Assembly: GCF_003148475.1 (NCBI RefSeq)
Contig: NZ_QGGG01000006.1
Span: 1-64,000, forward strand
DNA from: Pseudaminobacter salicylatoxidans
Lineage (GTDB): Bacteria; Pseudomonadota; Alphaproteobacteria; Rhizobiales; Rhizobiaceae
DNA: 64,000 nucleotides
Direction of reading: 5' to 3'
A model generated the notes under the pieces. That model was not told the DNA's origin, did no database searches, and was given only the letters and a program-made list of their open reading frames with translations. The translations under genes and the position numbers were made by a program. Below, in pieces: positions 15,853 through 25,134 of this stretch; within the stretch, counting starts at the first letter, position 1, and every line of letters starts with the position of its first letter.

Positions 15853-18770
15853 CACGCACCGTCCTGCTGTTGCGTGGAGGCACGCGCCGCACGCAGGCTG
15901 CGGACCGACTGATGCGCCAGCGCGATCAGCATCAGCACCGTGGCGCCGACCACCAGCGTGAACACGCCGAGATCGAACAGCAGCGCGCTCGCCGCCGGCA
16001 CCTTGCCGATATAGGGAAGCTCCAGATACTGCGAATGCGTGGTCAGGAACGGGTAGCCGAACAGCCAGGAGCCCATGCCGGTCGAAACCGCAGTGAGAAG
16101 CCCGAGACCGATCCAGCTCACCGGCAGGATGCGCAGCCTGTCCTCCACCAGCTTGGTGCCTGCCGCCATATATTGCAGGATGAAGGCCGCCGCCATCGCG
16201 ATGCCCGCCACGAAGCCGCCGCCCGGCAGGTCGTGTCCGCGCAGGAACAGATAGAGCGCCAGCACGATGATGACCGGGAACGCCCACTGCATGATGACCG
16301 CAGGCACGAACAGATAGTCGCTGACGGTATCGCCCGGCTTGCGATCGGGATCGGCTTCATCCAGCTCGTTCTGGATGCGTTGCTGTTCGGGCGAGTCGAC
16401 GCTTTCGGGTGCGGGACGGAAACGGCGCAGCAGCGCAAAGACCGACAGCGCCACGATGGCCAGCACGGTGATCTCGCCCAGCGTGTCGAAGCCGCGGAAA
16501 TCGACCAGGATGACGTTCACGACATTGCGGCCACCGCCCTCGGTATAGGCTCGTTCGAGGAAGAAGGAGGCGATCGTTTCGGACAGCGGCTGGGTCATGA
16601 CCGTGAAGGACAGCGCGGCGATGCCGATGCCTACAAGGACGGCCACGACGAAGTCGTTCTGACGGCGCAGGCGCATCTTCCAGGTAACGCCGATTTCCGC
16701 ATCCGTCTCCTCGATGCGCTTGGGCAGCCAGCGCAGGCCCAGAAGCAGAAGAACGGTGGTGACGATCTCGACCAGCAACTGGGTGAGCGCCAGATCGGGC
16801 GCCGACAGCCAGACGAAGGTGATGCAGGTGGCCAACCCCGCACCGCCGAGCAGGATCAGCGCGGCGAAGCGATGGTATTTCGCCTGATAGGCGGCAGCGA
16901 CGGCGCAGCCCGCGCCCACCAGCCACACCAGCGCCAGTATGGGGTCGACCGCGCTCACCTCCACGACACCCAGGCCGAAGCCGCCGATATAGAGCGGCAG
17001 CAGTGCTGCAAGGAAGGCTGCCAGCACGATCAGCCTGAGTTGCGGCTGCAGCCGGCGCGTGCTGAGATAGCTTTCCACGAAGCGCGCCCATTTCCACGAG
17101 ATCGTGACCAGGATGCGCTCGAAGATGCGGCGGCCCTCGATGAGCCGGAACACGGGCGGCCCCTCCGGGCAGGTCTGGAGATATTTGCGCAGCGCCAGAT
17201 AGAGCAGCGTGCCGGCGACGAGGGCAATCGCGCTCATAGCCAGCGGCAGGTTGAAGCCGTGCCAGACGGAGAGGCTGTATTGCGGCGTTCGCGGTCCCAG
17301 CACGGATTCGACGGCAACCCGCAGATAAGGACCGATCGTGCGGCCGGGCACGGTGCCGACGATGAGGCAGGCAACCACCAGGAACAGCATCGGAAAGAGC
17401 ATCCAGAAGGGCGGCTCATGCGGCTTGCGCGGAAGGTCGGTCGGCTTGGGGCCGAAGAACACCGAATGCACCAGCCGGATCGAATAGGTCACGGCAAAAG
17501 CGCTGGCGAGCACGGCGACGTAAGGGGCGGCGGTGTCGAGCACGGAGAGCGCGTGGGTTTCGATGGCCTCGGCGAAGAACATCTCCTTGGACAGGAAGCC
17601 GTTCAGCAGCGGCACGCCGGCCATCGCCGCACTCGCCACCATGGCAAGTGTCGCGGTGACGGGCATGTAGCGGAACAGCCCGTCAAGCTTGCGCATGTCG
17701 CGCGTGCCCGTTTCGTGGTCGATGATGCCGGCCGCCATGAACAGCGACGCCTTGAAGGTGGCGTGGTTCATCATGTGGAAGATGGCGGCCACCGCGCCAA
17801 GCGGGCTGCCGAGGCTGAGCAGCATGGTGATGAGGCCGAGATGACTGATGGTCGAATAGGCGAGCAGCCCCTTCAGGTCGTGCTGGAAGATGGCGAAATA
17901 CGCCCCCAGCAGAAGCGAGGACATACCCGCGAGGCCGACCAGCCAGAACCATTCGGGCGTGCCCGCCAGAACCGGCCACAGCCGCGCCAGCAGGAAGATG
18001 CCGGCCTTCACCATGGTTGCCGAATGCAGATAGGCCGACACCGGCGTGGGCGCGGCCATGGCGTTGGGCAGCCAGAAATGGAAGGGGAATTGTGCGCTCT
18101 TGGTCAGCGCCCCGAGCAGGATCAGGATCAGCGCGGGAAGATAGAGTTCGCTGGAGCGGATCTTGTCGCCCGAGGCGAGGACTGCGTCGAGGTCGTAGCT
18201 GCCGACGATGTGGCCGATCACCAGGACGCCGACGAGAAGCGCGAGGCCGCCGATGCCGGTGACCGTCAGCGCCATGCGCGCGCCGTCACGGGCGCCGGCG
18301 GTGTGATGCCAGTAGCCGATCAGCAGGAAGGAGAAGATGCTGGTCAGTTCCCAGAAAAACACCAGCAGGATGAGATTGCCGGAAATCACCACGCCGAGCA
18401 TGGCGCCCATGAAGGCGAGGAAGAAGGAGAAGAACCTCGGAACCGGATCTTCCGACGACATGTAGTAGCGCGCATAGAACACGACGAGCAAGCCGATGCC
18501 GGAAATCAGCGTGGCGAACATCCACGCGAAACCGTCCATCCTCAGCGTGAAGGAAAGGCCGAGTTGCGGCATCCAGTCGAACTGCGCGCGCAGCGCGCCA
18601 TGCTCGACGATGGCCGGATAGGCGATGAAAGTCAGGGCCAGGCATGCAAACGCCACGCCGCCGGCCAGCCAGGCCTCGGAATTGCGTGCATTGGGGAGAA
18701 AAGTGGCGGCCAGAAGGCTGCCGGCGAACGGAAGAACGATCAGAACGGTCAGCAGTACGTCGTCGTTCAT
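15852..18770 (-). CDS. mrpA: Fused antiporter subunit A/B (MrpAB, PhaAB type)
   Basis: A 972-residue protein in which the NuoL-like MrpA chain (about residues 1-770) is fused to an MrpB domain (about residues 800-960, ALYLFLRGHDLPGGGFVAG). The proton-channel core shows the glutamate in FFWELTSIFSFLLIGYWHH and the lysine in LTKSAQFPFHFWLP. Fusion of A and B is standard in rhizobial Pha systems. The ATG at 18770 is preferred over one at 18842, which would add a poorly conserved stretch; the ribosome-binding site GACTGAGG is modest. It is the first gene of the AB-C-D-E-F-G operon. Confidence 0.95.
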   Translation of the reverse strand: MNDDVLLTVLIVLPFAGSLLAATFLPNARNSEAWLAGGVAFACLALTFIAYPAIVEHGALRAQFDWMPQLGLSFTLRMDGFAWMFATLISGIGLLVVFYARYYMSSEDPVPRFFSFFLAFMGAMLGVVISGNLILLVFFWELTSIFSFLLIGYWHHTAGARDGARMALTVTGIGGLALLVGVLVIGHIVGSYDLDAVLASGDKIRSSELYLPALILILLGALTKSAQFPFHFWLPNAMAAPTPVSAYLHSATMVKAGIFLLARLWPVLAGTPEWFWLVGLAGMSSLLLGAYFAIFQHDLKGLLAYSTISHLGLITMLLSLGSPLGAVAAIFHMMNHATFKASLFMAAGIIDHETGTRDMRKLDGLFRYMPVTATLAMVASAAMAGVPLLNGFLSKEMFFAEAIETHALSVLDTAAPYVAVLASAFAVTYSIRLVHSVFFGPKPTDLPRKPHEPPFWMLFPMLFLVVACLIVGTVPGRTIGPYLRVAVESVLGPRTPQYSLSVWHGFNLPLAMSAIALVAGTLLYLALRKYLQTCPEGPPVFRLIEGRRIFERILVTISWKWARFVESYLSTRRLQPQLRLIVLAAFLAALLPLYIGGFGLGVVEVSAVDPILALVWLVGAGCAVAAAYQAKYHRFAALILLGGAGLATCITFVWLSAPDLALTQLLVEIVTTVLLLLGLRWLPKRIEETDAEIGVTWKMRLRRQNDFVVAVLVGIGIAALSFTVMTQPLSETIASFFLERAYTEGGGRNVVNVILVDFRGFDTLGEITVLAIVALSVFALLRRFRPAPESVDSPEQQRIQNELDEADPDRKPGDTVSDYLFVPAVIMQWAFPVIIVLALYLFLRGHDLPGGGFVAGIAMAAAFILQYMAAGTKLVEDRLRILPVSWIGLGLLTAVSTGMGSWLFGYPFLTTHSQYLELPYIGKVPAASALLFDLGVFTLVVGATVLMLIALAHQSVRSLRAARASTQQQDGA

Positions 18771-18960
18771 CAGCCTCAGTCGTTGTTGATTCGGAATATG
18801 CGGCGGGCGCAGCAAGTCCATTATGGTGGAAGTTCGGCTCACCTAGCAAGAAATCTGTTGTGCGCGAAGCACTTAATGGGCGCCTGCGTCTTCTGGACAC
18901 ACTCTGTCCACATATGTTGGGCGTGTTTGGCGGCAGTTTCCGAAGCTGCCGCTTGCACAG

Positions 18961-19425
18961 TCAGCCGGTCGCCTCGCTCTCGTCCACCGCTTCCCTGCCG
19001 GTCAGGCTCTCGATGCGGATGCGGTAATAAAGATAGCCGGCTTGGTCGCCATTGGTCCGCTGGACAGGGTATAACACGCCCGGCTCCCACCAGTTGGCCT
19101 GGCGCTGCAGCAATTGCCATGCTTTCTTTCGTTCCAGATGCCACCGCGCGTCGTCTGGCAGTTCCTCGTAGCAGCCATAGGCAACGACGCTGCGCCATTC
19201 GCGACCGTCATGCATCGTGTCCACCTGCAGGCAGACCTGCGGGTTCTGCCGCATCCATGCGACTTTCCTGCCTTCCATGGAGAAGCTGTAAAGGTGATGG
19301 TCGGCAAAGGCGAAATAGATCGGCACGACATAGGGCCGGTCGTCATGCACGCAGCCCAACCTCCCCACCCGCGCCGCCGACAATACCGCCGTGCATTCGG
19401 CCGGCGTCAATTCCCGCAAGAACAT
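18961..19425 (-). CDS. Pyridoxamine 5'-phosphate oxidase-like FMN-binding protein
   Basis: A 154-residue split-barrel protein of the PNPOx-like flavin-binding superfamily. Recognisable are the first strand region (ARVGRLGCVHDDRPYVVPI), the FMN-contact segment YSFSMEGRKVAWMRQNPQV and VDTMHDGREWRSVVAYG. Such proteins bind FMN, F420 or haem; the function of this subgroup is unknown. A strong ribosome-binding site (CAGGAGCGGAAGGAAGCGGC) precedes the ATG. It is monocistronic, divergent from the DUF5996 gene and separated from the antiporter by 190 bases. Confidence 0.88.
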   Translation of the reverse strand: MFLRELTPAECTAVLSAARVGRLGCVHDDRPYVVPIYFAFADHHLYSFSMEGRKVAWMRQNPQVCLQVDTMHDGREWRSVVAYGCYEELPDDARWHLERKKAWQLLQRQANWWEPGVLYPVQRTNGDQAGYLYYRIRIESLTGREAVDESEATG

Positions 19426-19595
19426 GCCGCTTCCTTCCGCTCCTGTGCGAACTGAACCGATAGCTATGGCGCCTTTGCCCGAAGGGCAGAGGCGTGGAAG
19501 CGAAATCGCCCGCCATGAGCGATGTGGACGTGACGCCGCCCGTATCCGCCCTATCTGTCCATAGCGATCATGCGCCGTTTTAAGGAGGGTGACGC

Positions 19596-20537
19596 ATGAA
19601 GGAGGTCTGGCCCGACATTCCCTACACCGCCTGGAACGAAACCTGCTCGGCGCTGCATCTTTATTGCCAGGTCATCGGCAAATATCGCCTGGCCCGCACG
19701 CCCTGGGTCAATCATTCCTGGCACGCGACGTTCTATGTCGATGCGCGAGGGCTCACCACGTCGCTTATCCCCGATGGCCCGGCCTGCGGAATGGAGGTGC
19801 AACTCGATCTGCTTGGCCATGAGGTCGTGGTCATCTCCAGCGATGGCCGTATCGGTCGCCTGCCGCTGCTGGCCGGATCGGTCGCGAGCTTCAACAGGCG
19901 CTTCAAGACGCTGCTCGCCGACATGGGCGCAAACCCGGAATGCAGTTGCGTTCCCAATGAAATACCCGATGGCGTGCCTTTCACAAAGGACGATGTGCTT
20001 CGTCCTTACGATGCCGAAGCCGTTGCACGCTTCTTCCATGCGCTGGTGCAAATCGACCGGGTGTTCAAGCAGTTTCGCACCGGCTTTCTCGGCAAGGCCA
20101 GTCCGGTGCACCTGTTCTGGGGCAGCTTCGATCTGGCGGTGACGCGCTTTTCCGGCCGCAAGGCGCCGCTTCATCCCGGTGGCATTCCTGCACTGCCGGA
20201 CAAGATCACCTGCGAGGCTTACAGTCATCAGGTCTCGTCTGCGGGGTTTTGGCCCGGTGGAGGCGGCGTCGACTTTCCAGCCTTCTATTCCTATGCCTAC
20301 CCCGCCCCGGATGGTTTTTCGCAAGCCGGCGTGCGGCCGGACGCCGCCTGTTTCGACGCCAATCTCGGCGAATTCATATTGCCATATGACGCAGTGCGGA
20401 CGTCGCCCGATCCCGATGGTATGCTGATGGAGTTTCTGGAGAGCTCCTATCGCGCGGCCGCCGATCTGGGAGGCTGGGACAGGCATACCCTGGAATGCGC
20501 GACGGGCAGGCCGCTGCATCCACGCCCGGTGCCGTGA
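19596..20537 (+). CDS. DUF5996 family protein
   Basis: A 313-residue soluble protein beginning MKEVWPDIPYTAWNETCSAL with the family hallmarks HLYCQVIGKYRLARTPWVN and SPVHLFWGSFDLAVTRFSGR. No catalytic motif or signal peptide is visible. The family is widespread in proteobacteria and actinobacteria and uncharacterised. The ATG follows AAGGAGGGTGACGC, an ideal ribosome-binding site. It is convergent with glpD. Confidence 0.88.
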   Translation: MKEVWPDIPYTAWNETCSALHLYCQVIGKYRLARTPWVNHSWHATFYVDARGLTTSLIPDGPACGMEVQLDLLGHEVVVISSDGRIGRLPLLAGSVASFNRRFKTLLADMGANPECSCVPNEIPDGVPFTKDDVLRPYDAEAVARFFHALVQIDRVFKQFRTGFLGKASPVHLFWGSFDLAVTRFSGRKAPLHPGGIPALPDKITCEAYSHQVSSAGFWPGGGGVDFPAFYSYAYPAPDGFSQAGVRPDAACFDANLGEFILPYDAVRTSPDPDGMLMEFLESSYRAAADLGGWDRHTLECATGRPLHPRPVP

Positions 20538-20552
20538 CAGGCGCTTCGCCTG
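20538..20552 (+). terminator. Short hairpin after DUF5996 gene
   Basis: CAGGCG-CTT-CGCCTG starts directly after the stop codon, between convergent DUF5996 and glpD genes. It lacks a T-tract, so it may be a weak terminator or mRNA end stabiliser. Confidence 0.4.
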
Positions 20553-20578
20553 CGCCGCATGATGGGATTGTCTCGACC

Positions 20579-22105
20579 TTATTCGGCTGCGGCGTTGTGC
20601 CGGCCTGTGTCGGCTGACTGCAGGAAGTCCTCCAGCACAGTAACCTGGTCCGGTGTCATATGCAGGCCGCGCTTGGTGCGCCGCCACAATATATCTTCGG
20701 CGGTCTCGGCCCATTCGTGCTGCATGAGGTAGCGGATTTCGGTTTCATGCAACTCGGCGCCGAAATCGCGGCCCAGGTCCTCCAGTCTCGCGGCATTGCC
20801 GAGCAGCGCGCGGGCGCGCGTGCCGTAAAGGCGGATAAGGCGGCGGGAAAGGGCTGAACTGAGAAACGGATAGTCCCGCTGCAATTTCGCCGCTTCGGCC
20901 GCGAAACCGGTCGCAAAGAAATCGCCACCCGGCAGAGGCGCATCGGCGGTCCACGGCTTTCCGCGCTTGCCCAGATGCGTCTCGATCTTTTCGAGCATGG
21001 ATTCAGATAGCCGCCGATAGGTGGTGATCTTGCCGCCGAAGGCATTGATCAGGGGCGCGCCTGCATCCGCATCGGCCTTCAGCACATAGTCGCGGGTGGC
21101 TTCCTGTGCCTTTGAGGCGCCGTCATCATAGAGCGGCCGCACCGCCGAATAGGTCCAGACGATGTCATCATGCCGTACCGGTTCGGCGAAATATTCGCTT
21201 GCGGCGGCACACAGATACTCCGTTTCGGCCTCGCTGATCCTCACATCGTGCGGATCGCCGTCGAAATCGCGGTCGGTGGTCCCGATGAGCGTGAAGTCTT
21301 CCTCATAGGGGATGGCGAAGATGATGCGGCCATCCTTGTTCTGGAAAAAATAGGCGTGCGGATCGGCGAACTTCTTGCGCACGACGATGTGGCTGCCCTG
21401 CACCAGCCGGACATTGTGGACGCCGGGCTTGCCCACCACGTCGGACAGTACGTGATCGACCCACGGCCCGGTGGCATTGATCAGCAGGCGCGTATGCATC
21501 TCCTCGACCTTGCCGGTACGCTGGTCCTCCAGCAGCAGCGCCCAAAGGCCGTTCTCGCGCCGCGCGGCGATCACCCTGGTGCGGGTGCGAATGTCGGCGC
21601 CGCGGTCGGCGGCGTCGCGGGCGTTCAGCACCACGAGGCGGGCATCGTTGACCCAGCCGTCCGAATATTCGAACGCCTTGGCGAACAGGGGCTTCAGCGG
21701 CTTGCCGGCGGGGTCGCGGCGCATGTCCAGCGTGCGCGTGGCAGGCAGCAGCTTGCGCCCGCCGATGTGGTCGTAGAGGAACAGGCCAAGCCTGATCAGC
21801 CAGGCTGGCCGCAAGCCTTTTGCATATGGCAGCACGAAACGCATCGGCCAGATGATATGCGGCGCATTGCGCCACAGCACCTCGCGCTCCATCAGCGCCT
21901 CGCGCACCAGCCGGAACTCGTAATGTTCGAGATAGCGCAATCCGCCATGGATGAGCTTGGTCGAACCCGACGATGTGCCGCTTCCCAGGTCGTTCATTTC
22001 GGCAAGGCCGACCGAAAAGCCGCGGCCGGCCGCGTCGCGCGCGATGCCGCAGCCGTTTATGCCGCCGCCGATGATGAATATGTCGTAGGTTTGCGGTGCG
22101 CCCAC
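20579..22105 (-). CDS. glpD: Aerobic glycerol-3-phosphate dehydrogenase
   Basis: A 508-residue flavoprotein that oxidises sn-glycerol 3-phosphate to dihydroxyacetone phosphate and passes electrons to the quinone pool at the inner membrane. The N-terminal FAD fingerprint (FIIGGGINGCGIARDA) is followed by the family motif SSGSTKLIHGGLRYLE, and the C-terminal DAO_C region contains YLMQHEWAETAEDILWRRTK. Length is typical (about 500). No glpF, glpK or glpR is adjacent. Three phased CGAA repeats at 22167-22195 upstream may be the binding site of a DeoR-type regulator. Confidence 0.96.
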   Translation of the reverse strand: MGAPQTYDIFIIGGGINGCGIARDAAGRGFSVGLAEMNDLGSGTSSGSTKLIHGGLRYLEHYEFRLVREALMEREVLWRNAPHIIWPMRFVLPYAKGLRPAWLIRLGLFLYDHIGGRKLLPATRTLDMRRDPAGKPLKPLFAKAFEYSDGWVNDARLVVLNARDAADRGADIRTRTRVIAARRENGLWALLLEDQRTGKVEEMHTRLLINATGPWVDHVLSDVVGKPGVHNVRLVQGSHIVVRKKFADPHAYFFQNKDGRIIFAIPYEEDFTLIGTTDRDFDGDPHDVRISEAETEYLCAAASEYFAEPVRHDDIVWTYSAVRPLYDDGASKAQEATRDYVLKADADAGAPLINAFGGKITTYRRLSESMLEKIETHLGKRGKPWTADAPLPGGDFFATGFAAEAAKLQRDYPFLSSALSRRLIRLYGTRARALLGNAARLEDLGRDFGAELHETEIRYLMQHEWAETAEDILWRRTKRGLHMTPDQVTVLEDFLQSADTGRHNAAAE

Positions 22106-22166
22106 GTGCTTGGCGCCTTTCGTCTGATACGGATCGAGGATAATCGAAGCTGCAAGCTGATTATTT

Positions 22167-22195
22167 CGAAAATAGAACGAATGTCAAACGAAAAT
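22167..22195. promoter_or_regulatory. Three 11-bp-phased CGAA repeats upstream of glpD
   Basis: CGAAAAT at 22167, CGAATGT at 22178 and CGAAAAT at 22189 begin exactly 11 bases apart. The array lies 62 bases upstream of the glpD start. DeoR-family regulators such as GlpR bind direct repeats of this kind; the identity of the binding protein is inferred. Confidence 0.45.
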
Positions 22196-22760
22196 AAGGC
22201 GCGTGTCGATGCGTCTTGATCGCAATGGGTTCGTTGACGACGTGGCTTGCAACCGCGACGGCCCCGCAAGTGGATGACGGATGCAATGTTGACGGAGAGC
22301 TTCTGAAGGAACGGCTTGGTTGGCAGTGTGCCGAACGCCGCGATCATATCGCGGATGGATGGGTGCGCTTTGGGTATCCCATGTCGCAGGGCTGGGTGCG
22401 CGAGCACGGGGCGTCGCAACTGTTGCGACGGGTCCGGCAACCCGGGTGGGTTTGGGGGAGGTTGCCGGACCCTGACCCGAGTCGGGCAACTCAGGCTGCG
22501 CTGGTCATAGCACTGCCGGCGGCCGCGTCTGCCGGAAGTTGCGCTTTTACCCACGACAGCAGGTTGGGAGCCTTAATGCTTTGTTAATGGAGCAGGAAAA
22601 CTTCGAAGCGATGCCGGGGGCGCCATTCGGCGTACGCTCTATCGCGACCTGTGAGAGCGCGGGCCGCCAACTATCAACGCGGCATTGAAACACCCACTTC
22701 GAATAGACATCCTTGGCGTTTTTGGATAGCGGTCGAAAAACGTACCGGGGGGATTCATTT
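22196..22760. other. Long intergenic region with tandem hairpins
   Basis: About 560 bases between the glpD control region and the surface-protein gene. It contains the two adjacent perfect inverted repeats described separately and an AT-richer stretch near 22575-22590 (CTTTGTTAATGG). A 123-codon open frame at 22216-22587 has no ribosome-binding site and runs through the hairpins, so I do not call it a gene. Confidence 0.5.
22412..22471. repeat. Two abutting perfect inverted repeats
   Basis: CGTCGCAAC-T-GTTGCGACG (22412-22430) is immediately followed by GGTCCGGCAACC (22431-22442) pairing with GGTTGCCGGACC (22460-22471) across a 17-base loop. Both stems are perfect. They could fold as one compact RNA in the leader of the surface-protein gene, or be a repetitive intergenic element. 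Confidence 0.6.
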
Positions 22761-24515
22761 ATGAACGGCTTTCGATCTGCGAAAACCTGCGCCAGTCACA
22801 TCGGATTTCTGGCGTCCACCACATTGCTGGCAGCGTCGCTTTCCGCGACGGCTACCCGTGCCGACAGCTTGGACAGGCGCTGGGGGCCCCGGGTGGAGAT
22901 GGGCGGTCACTTCGGCGACGGCCGCTCGATCGGTGAGACCAATCTTTTTGCGCCGGTCTGGCAGAATCCGGACTCGCTGCTTTTTGTCGACCTGCGTGGC
23001 AGCTTCGACAATCGCTCGGCTGTCGAGGGCAATTTCGGTCTCGGCTATCGCCACATGCTCGACAATGGCTGGAACCTTGGCGCCTATGGCTATCTTGATG
23101 TAAGGCGCACGTCGCTCGACACCACCTTCCATCAGGCAACGTTCGGCGTCGAGGCACTGAGCGAGTATCTGGACCTGCGCGCCAACGCCTACCTGCCGCT
23201 GGGCAACCGCGAGAAGCGGATGGAGATCGGGTCTTGGTCCGCCACCTCCACCACCGGACCCCGGGCCGTGCTGACCGGCACCTCTCTCGCTATTCAGACG
23301 CAGACCTTCACGGCGATTGGCACGAACTATCTGGTGGAGCGGGCGATGGCCGGCTTCGACGCCGAGGTCGGTGTGCGGCTTCCCGTGTTTCCTGACGAGA
23401 TGAAGCTAGACTTCCGCGCCTTCGCCGGAGGGTATCATTTTGAAGCCAGCGGAATGGAAAGCATCTCGGGTCCGCGTGCGCGCCTGGAGCTGGCGGCGCG
23501 CGATTTTGCCGGCCTACCCGGTGTGAAGCTGACCGGCGGCCTGACCTGGCAGCACGACAAGCCACGCGGCGACCAGTTGATCGCGTCGGTCGGCCTGCGC
23601 CTGCCGTTCAGTGCCCCGGCCTCACGTGAAAAGCCACTCACCTATATGGAAGAGCGCATGATGGATGCGGTGGTGCGCGATGTCGATATCGTCACCAATC
23701 ACCGCGGGGAAAGCCAGGCAAGCACGACCGTTTTGACCACCACTGAAGACGCCATCAACACCTGGAACGATGAGTTGGTGACGTCGGTGACACAGATAGA
23801 TGGCGCAGCGGGCCAGTCCGCGCTTCAGGCTGAGTTGGATGCCCAGGGCGCGGGTGCCGTCGTGATCGCAAATGGCGCCTTCACTGGCGCAGTCGCAACC
23901 ACCACGGTAAATGACGGCCAGACCCTGCTCGGAGGCGGCGCCATCCTGCGCGTGCGCGGCGCCGTCTCTGGAGACGAAGTCAATTTCACTGCACCTGGAG
24001 CGGCGGGAAGCATCTCGGGTTCACTGGCTGGCAATGTACCTATCGTACGGATGAGTGACGACAGCGCGCTCATTGGAATGAATATTACACACAGCAACGG
24101 TGCGACATTCGGCTCTAATCCGTTTGGAATATATGCTCTGGGGATTAGTAACGCTTATATTATTGATAATAGCGTTTCGGCGTACTCTAATGTAGGAACG
24201 GCATTTGGAATTCGTTTGGAAAACTCTAGCAATATAACGGTGGTCAATAATAAGATTTTTGCAGAACATTCCACGGCTAATGCGGTTGCTCTTCAGTATG
24301 TGAGTGCGAGTGGAATGGCCTCTGGAAACACGCTCACCGCACACGGTGGCACCCATTCGTATGCCGTATTTTTGGTTGACACATTTGGAAGAGCGCCGGA
24401 AGTCTTGCCGGGCTCAGTCGATAATGTGCTGGTAAGCGGGAGCTGTCTTCTCAACGGACCTCCCGGATCTGCTATTGGATCACTCCATTTTGTAGACGGT
24501 TCGTCTTGCCCATAG
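22761..24515 (+). CDS. Inverse autotransporter-like surface protein with beta-helix domain
   Basis: A 584-residue secreted or outer-membrane protein. A signal peptide occupies about residues 1-35 (LASTTLLAASLSA). Residues about 40-290 look like an inverse-autotransporter beta-barrel domain with many alternating aromatic strands (NFGLGYRHMLDNGWNLGAYG) ending in the characteristic linker YMEERMMDAVVRDVDIVTN. The rest is a right-handed parallel beta-helix of short repeats (NAYIIDNSVSAYSN, SSNITVVNNKIFAEHS). The ATG at 22761 follows GGGGGGA. The last 450 bases are clearly richer in A+T than the rest of the gene. Role in adhesion or glycan binding is inferred. Confidence 0.78.
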   Translation: MNGFRSAKTCASHIGFLASTTLLAASLSATATRADSLDRRWGPRVEMGGHFGDGRSIGETNLFAPVWQNPDSLLFVDLRGSFDNRSAVEGNFGLGYRHMLDNGWNLGAYGYLDVRRTSLDTTFHQATFGVEALSEYLDLRANAYLPLGNREKRMEIGSWSATSTTGPRAVLTGTSLAIQTQTFTAIGTNYLVERAMAGFDAEVGVRLPVFPDEMKLDFRAFAGGYHFEASGMESISGPRARLELAARDFAGLPGVKLTGGLTWQHDKPRGDQLIASVGLRLPFSAPASREKPLTYMEERMMDAVVRDVDIVTNHRGESQASTTVLTTTEDAINTWNDELVTSVTQIDGAAGQSALQAELDAQGAGAVVIANGAFTGAVATTTVNDGQTLLGGGAILRVRGAVSGDEVNFTAPGAAGSISGSLAGNVPIVRMSDDSALIGMNITHSNGATFGSNPFGIYALGISNAYIIDNSVSAYSNVGTAFGIRLENSSNITVVNNKIFAEHSTANAVALQYVSASGMASGNTLTAHGGTHSYAVFLVDTFGRAPEVLPGSVDNVLVSGSCLLNGPPGSAIGSLHFVDGSSCP

Positions 24516-24703
24516 CGTGAGATGAAACTCGCCTTCCGCGCCGCCGTAGAGGCGAAACAGGACCGGGACGTGGCGTCGTCGGGTGGCCGAGGTAAGACAA
24601 AACCCGGAAGCCGGCCATTCTCAGTTGCAATACGAATGCGCCATAAATTGCTGAAGCCGGAGCGACTTCTCTTCGTAACGCTTTGATTTTCTTGAAAGAT
24701 CGA

Positions 24704-24780
24704 TGGCGCGCCCGAAAGGATTCGAACCTCTGACCCCCAGATTCGTAGTCTGGTGCTCTATCCAGCTGAGCTACGGGCGC
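24704..24780 (-). tRNA. tRNA-Arg (anticodon ACG)
   Basis: The minus strand folds into a cloverleaf: acceptor stem GCGCCCG (24774-24780) with CGGGCGC (24708-24714), D-arm region AGCTCAGCTGG, anticodon loop CTACGAA giving ACG, T-loop GGTTCGAATCC, and an encoded CCA at 24704-24706. ACG is normally edited to ICG to read CGN codons. Confidence 0.97.
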
Positions 24781-25134
24781 AACCGACCTGCCGTCTGGCA
24801 GTCGACGCGAACCGGACTGCTCCGGCCGCGATGTGATGTGCTACCTAACGGCTGAAACGACGAATTGCAAGCGCCTCCGGCAAAACTTTTTGTGCATCCG
24901 CAATCATTTGCAAAACCCGTTGATTTCGTTGGGGAAGGCAATCCCATCTGGCGGAAGCGTGTCGACGGATACGGGCGAAGCCGGGGTGGGGAAGGGCCGG
25001 CCGGCCGAATCTGTTGGCATCAGCCGGCCTGCATGGAGCGCTGCCACATAACGGGGCGGTTCGTGCGCGCCGATACTGGCAAAACCCGCGCCCGTGGCCT
25101 GTCCGCTGGACGCTCGGCGCTGGCGCCGCTGTTG
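24781..25134. other. Intergenic region without recognised features
   Basis: About 350 bases between the tRNA-Arg gene and the 3' end of the histidine kinase gene. It presumably contains the tRNA promoter (leftward). I see no supported ORF, terminator hairpin or repeat. Confidence 0.5.

Noticed and set aside
15870-19463. Very long open frame on the plus strand opposite the antiporter operon
   Set aside because: It is antisense to the well-supported Mrp/Pha genes, its composition (His, Arg, Gln, Asp rich, no hydrophobic core) is the typical shadow of G+C-rich membrane genes, and it has no ribosome-binding site.
22216-22587. Possible small gene upstream of the surface-protein gene
   Set aside because: No ribosome-binding site, runs through two perfect hairpins and has no recognisable protein features.
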